Below, piece after piece: positions 62,347 to 64,000 of a stretch of 64,000 nt of DNA. This DNA comes from Xylophilus sp. GW821-FHT01B05 (lineage in GTDB: Bacteria > Pseudomonadota > Gammaproteobacteria > Burkholderiales > Burkholderiaceae_C): contig CP152408.1 of the NCBI GenBank assembly GCA_038961845.1, forward strand, positions 4,092,001 to 4,156,000. Reading direction: 5' to 3'. The first letter of the stretch is position 1. Each line of letters opens with the position of its first letter. A program made the position numbers and the translations under genes. Under the pieces are notes generated by a model. That model worked only from the letters and a program-made list of their open reading frames with translations. It was not told the origin of the DNA and made no database searches.

Positions 62347-63360
62347 TCAGGCTGCGCGCGCTTGCCGCGGCCCAAGCCTTGATCGCAGCCGCGTCCACAG
62401 CGCGGCCAGGCCTTGCGGCTCTGCGATCAGGAAGAACAGGATCAGTGCGCCCAGCACGATGCGCTGGCTCATGTCGAGCACGCCGGAGTCAAACCAGCCG
62501 CCCAGCAGGAAGCTGCCCAGGCGCGAGAGCAGCAGCGGGAACACCACGATCAGCGCGGCCCCCAGAAACGCCCCGCGGATGGTGCCCAGGCCACCGATGA
62601 TGATGATGAACAGGATCTGAAACGAGCGGTCCAGGTTGAAGCCTGCGGGCTCCACCGTGCGCAGATAGACAAAGCCCCACAGCACGCCGGCCACGCCCAC
62701 GATGAAGGACGACACCGCAAACGCCAGCAGCTTGGTGCGCAGCACCGGCACGCCGATCACGCGCGCGGCCAGTTCGTTGTCGCGCACGGCGATGAAGTTG
62801 CGCCCGGTCTGCGTCTGCACCAGCCGCCAGGCCAGTGCGGTCAGCACCGTGACGATGCCCAGCGCAAACAGGTAGCGCGCCACCGGCGTCTCAAAAACAT
62901 AGCCGCCCACGGCCAGCGGCGGCGCATCGATCACGCCCGACGCGCTGTCGTTGCTGAACCAGCTGAACTTGGTCAGCGCCCACTGCACAAAGAACTGCGC
63001 GGCCAGCGTCGAGACCGCCAGGTAGAAGCCGCGCAACCGCAGGCTGGGCAGGCCAAACACCACTCCAATGGCCGTGGCCGCCAGGCCCGCCAGCACGATG
63101 CTGGCCAGCAAGGGCAAGCCCGGCAGCCGCAGATTGAAGTTGTAGGCGGCAAACGCGCCCACCGCCATGAAGGCCGCCGTGCCCAGCGACAACTGGCCCG
63201 CATAGCCCGTCAGCAGGTTGAGCCCCACCGCCGCCAGGGACAGCGCAAGAAAGGGTGTCAGGATGGCATCGAACCAGTAGCCCGTGGCGACGAAGGGCAC
63301 GACACCGAAGGCAATGGCCAGTACGGCCAGCGGTGCGCGCAGCGTGGGGTTGAGACTCAT
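62347..63360 (-). CDS. livM: Second branched-chain-type ABC permease (LivM)
   Basis: A 337-residue permease. GYAGQLSLGTAAFMAVGAFA, RDNELAARVIGVPVLRTKLL (the LivM loop), IGGLGTIRGAFLGAALIV. ATG 63360 is one base after the livH stop. About nine to ten helices. Confidence 0.93.
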   Translation of the reverse strand: MSLNPTLRAPLAVLAIAFGVVPFVATGYWFDAILTPFLALSLAAVGLNLLTGYAGQLSLGTAAFMAVGAFAAYNFNLRLPGLPLLASIVLAGLAATAIGVVFGLPSLRLRGFYLAVSTLAAQFFVQWALTKFSWFSNDSASGVIDAPPLAVGGYVFETPVARYLFALGIVTVLTALAWRLVQTQTGRNFIAVRDNELAARVIGVPVLRTKLLAFAVSSFIVGVAGVLWGFVYLRTVEPAGFNLDRSFQILFIIIIGGLGTIRGAFLGAALIVVFPLLLSRLGSFLLGGWFDSGVLDMSQRIVLGALILFFLIAEPQGLAALWTRLRSRLGPRQARAA

Positions 63361-63361
63361 G

Positions 63362-64000
63362 TCAGGCTCTCTCCACCAATTTCTGCCCGAACAGCCCACG
63401 CGGGCGTACCAGCAGAAAAGCCAGCGCTGCCACATAGGCAAACCAGCTCTCGATGCCACCGCCCACATAGGGGCCCAGGTAGACCTCGGCCAGCTTCTCC
63501 AGCGCGCCGATCAGCAGGCCACCCACGATGGCGCCCAGGATGGAATCGAAGCCGCCCAGCACCAGCACCGGCAGCGCCTTGAGCACCACCAGCGACAGCG
63601 AGAACTGCACGCCCAGCCGCGCGCCCCACAGCAGGCCGGCCACCAGTGCGATCACGCCGGCCGTGGCCCATACCGTGGCCCAGATGCGCGGCAGGCGCAG
63701 GCCCACCGCAATGGCCGCAAAGCTGTCGTCGGCCACCGCGCGAAAGGCCAGCCCCACGCGGGTGTAGCGGAAGAAGGCCGCCAGCAGCGCCACCATCAGG
63801 CCGGCAGTGGCGGCGGCAAACAGATCAAAGCTCGACACCAGGATGCCGAAGAAATCCAGCGGCGCATCCGATATGCCCAGCTCCAGCGCATGCACCTGGG
63901 TGCCCCACAGCAGCTGCGCCACGCCTTCGATCACATAGGACAGCCCCAGCGTCGCCATGAACAGCGTGATGGGCGGCTGGTTCACCAGCGGCCGCAGCAC
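63362..64000 (-). CDS. livH: Second branched-chain-type ABC permease (LivH), 5' part missing
   Basis: The last 212 residues of a LivH-type permease; the N-terminal helices lie beyond the window. FMATLGLSYVIEGVAQLLWG, TRVGLAFRAVADDSFAAIAV, VLVLGGFDSILGAIVGGLLIGALEKL and the end FLLVRPRGLFGQKLVERA match the family. It continues to the right. Confidence 0.92.
   Translation of the reverse strand: MLRPLVNQPPITLFMATLGLSYVIEGVAQLLWGTQVHALELGISDAPLDFFGILVSSFDLFAAATAGLMVALLAAFFRYTRVGLAFRAVADDSFAAIAVGLRLPRIWATVWATAGVIALVAGLLWGARLGVQFSLSLVVLKALPVLVLGGFDSILGAIVGGLLIGALEKLAEVYLGPYVGGGIESWFAYVAALAFLLVRPRGLFGQKLVERA

Overview
The window is high-GC DNA from a betaproteobacterium, most likely a member of the Comamonadaceae (Acidovorax/Variovorax-like). 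The indications are the order tRNA-Leu then trigger factor, the HpnC/D/E squalene genes, two branched-chain-amino-acid-type ABC transporters, an IPTL-CTERM secreted protein, and several families of short intergenic repeats carrying ATAGCT and CCCAAGGGGG motifs. It looks chromosomal. There is no integrase, transposase, prophage module, rRNA operon or CRISPR array. This assignment rests on reading the sequence; no database search was run.

Layout. 1-6 kb: the 3'-truncated tig, a tRNA-Leu(UAG), and an RND efflux pair (permease plus lipoprotein adaptor) behind a TetR-like operator. 5.7-15.2 kb: squalene synthesis genes hpnC, hpnD and hpnE. hpnC is separated from hpnDE by a LysE exporter/AraC pair and by a 1264-residue ExeM-type secreted nuclease with a C-terminal IPTL sorting tail. 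hpnD and hpnE are separated by a 102-bp tandem repeat. 15.1-19 kb: HAD phosphatase, hemH, a membrane diguanylate cyclase and a DUF1993 protein. 19-25.6 kb: a complete branched-chain-type ABC operon (binding protein, LivG, LivF, LivH, LivM) ending in an alpha/beta hydrolase and broken in the middle by a ~630-bp inverted repeat element. 25.7-31.5 kb: DUF4272 protein, PAS/sigma-54 activator, old yellow enzyme, SDR with divergent MarR, HPF-like protein. 31.7-38.4 kb: large MscS channel, AI-2E-type permease, several unassigned secreted proteins and an orphan ABC ATPase. 38.5-39.1 kb: three spaced copies of a ~97-bp repeat, two with perfect DnaA boxes. 39.1-46.3 kb: LysR/PPOX pair, class V aminotransferase, TetR/DoxX pair, chromate transporter with a structured leader, Nudix hydrolase.

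46.3-57.6 kb is the most coherent accessory block. A LysR regulator diverges from ten same-strand genes: old yellow enzyme, pirin, isochorismatase-like hydrolase, SnoaL-like protein, DoxX, an OprM/EmrA/EmrB-type tripartite pump, a second MFS exporter and an FAD monooxygenase. The arrangement suggests chemical modification plus efflux of a reactive or aromatic compound; the substrate is unknown. The right end has an orphan ParB-domain protein and a second branched-chain-type ABC transporter grouped with an SfnB/DszC-like flavoprotein, which suggests organosulfur uptake and use; it runs off the window edge.

Several repeat families are scattered through the intergenic spaces: three ~430-630 bp elements at 22.9, 36.4 and 40.7 kb; four ATAGCT/CCCAGGC/GGCACTTTTC elements; a ~186-bp inverted repeat at 59.4 kb; and a CCGTTCG...CGAACGG inverted repeat at 22.06 kb. 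They account for most of the long gaps without genes.
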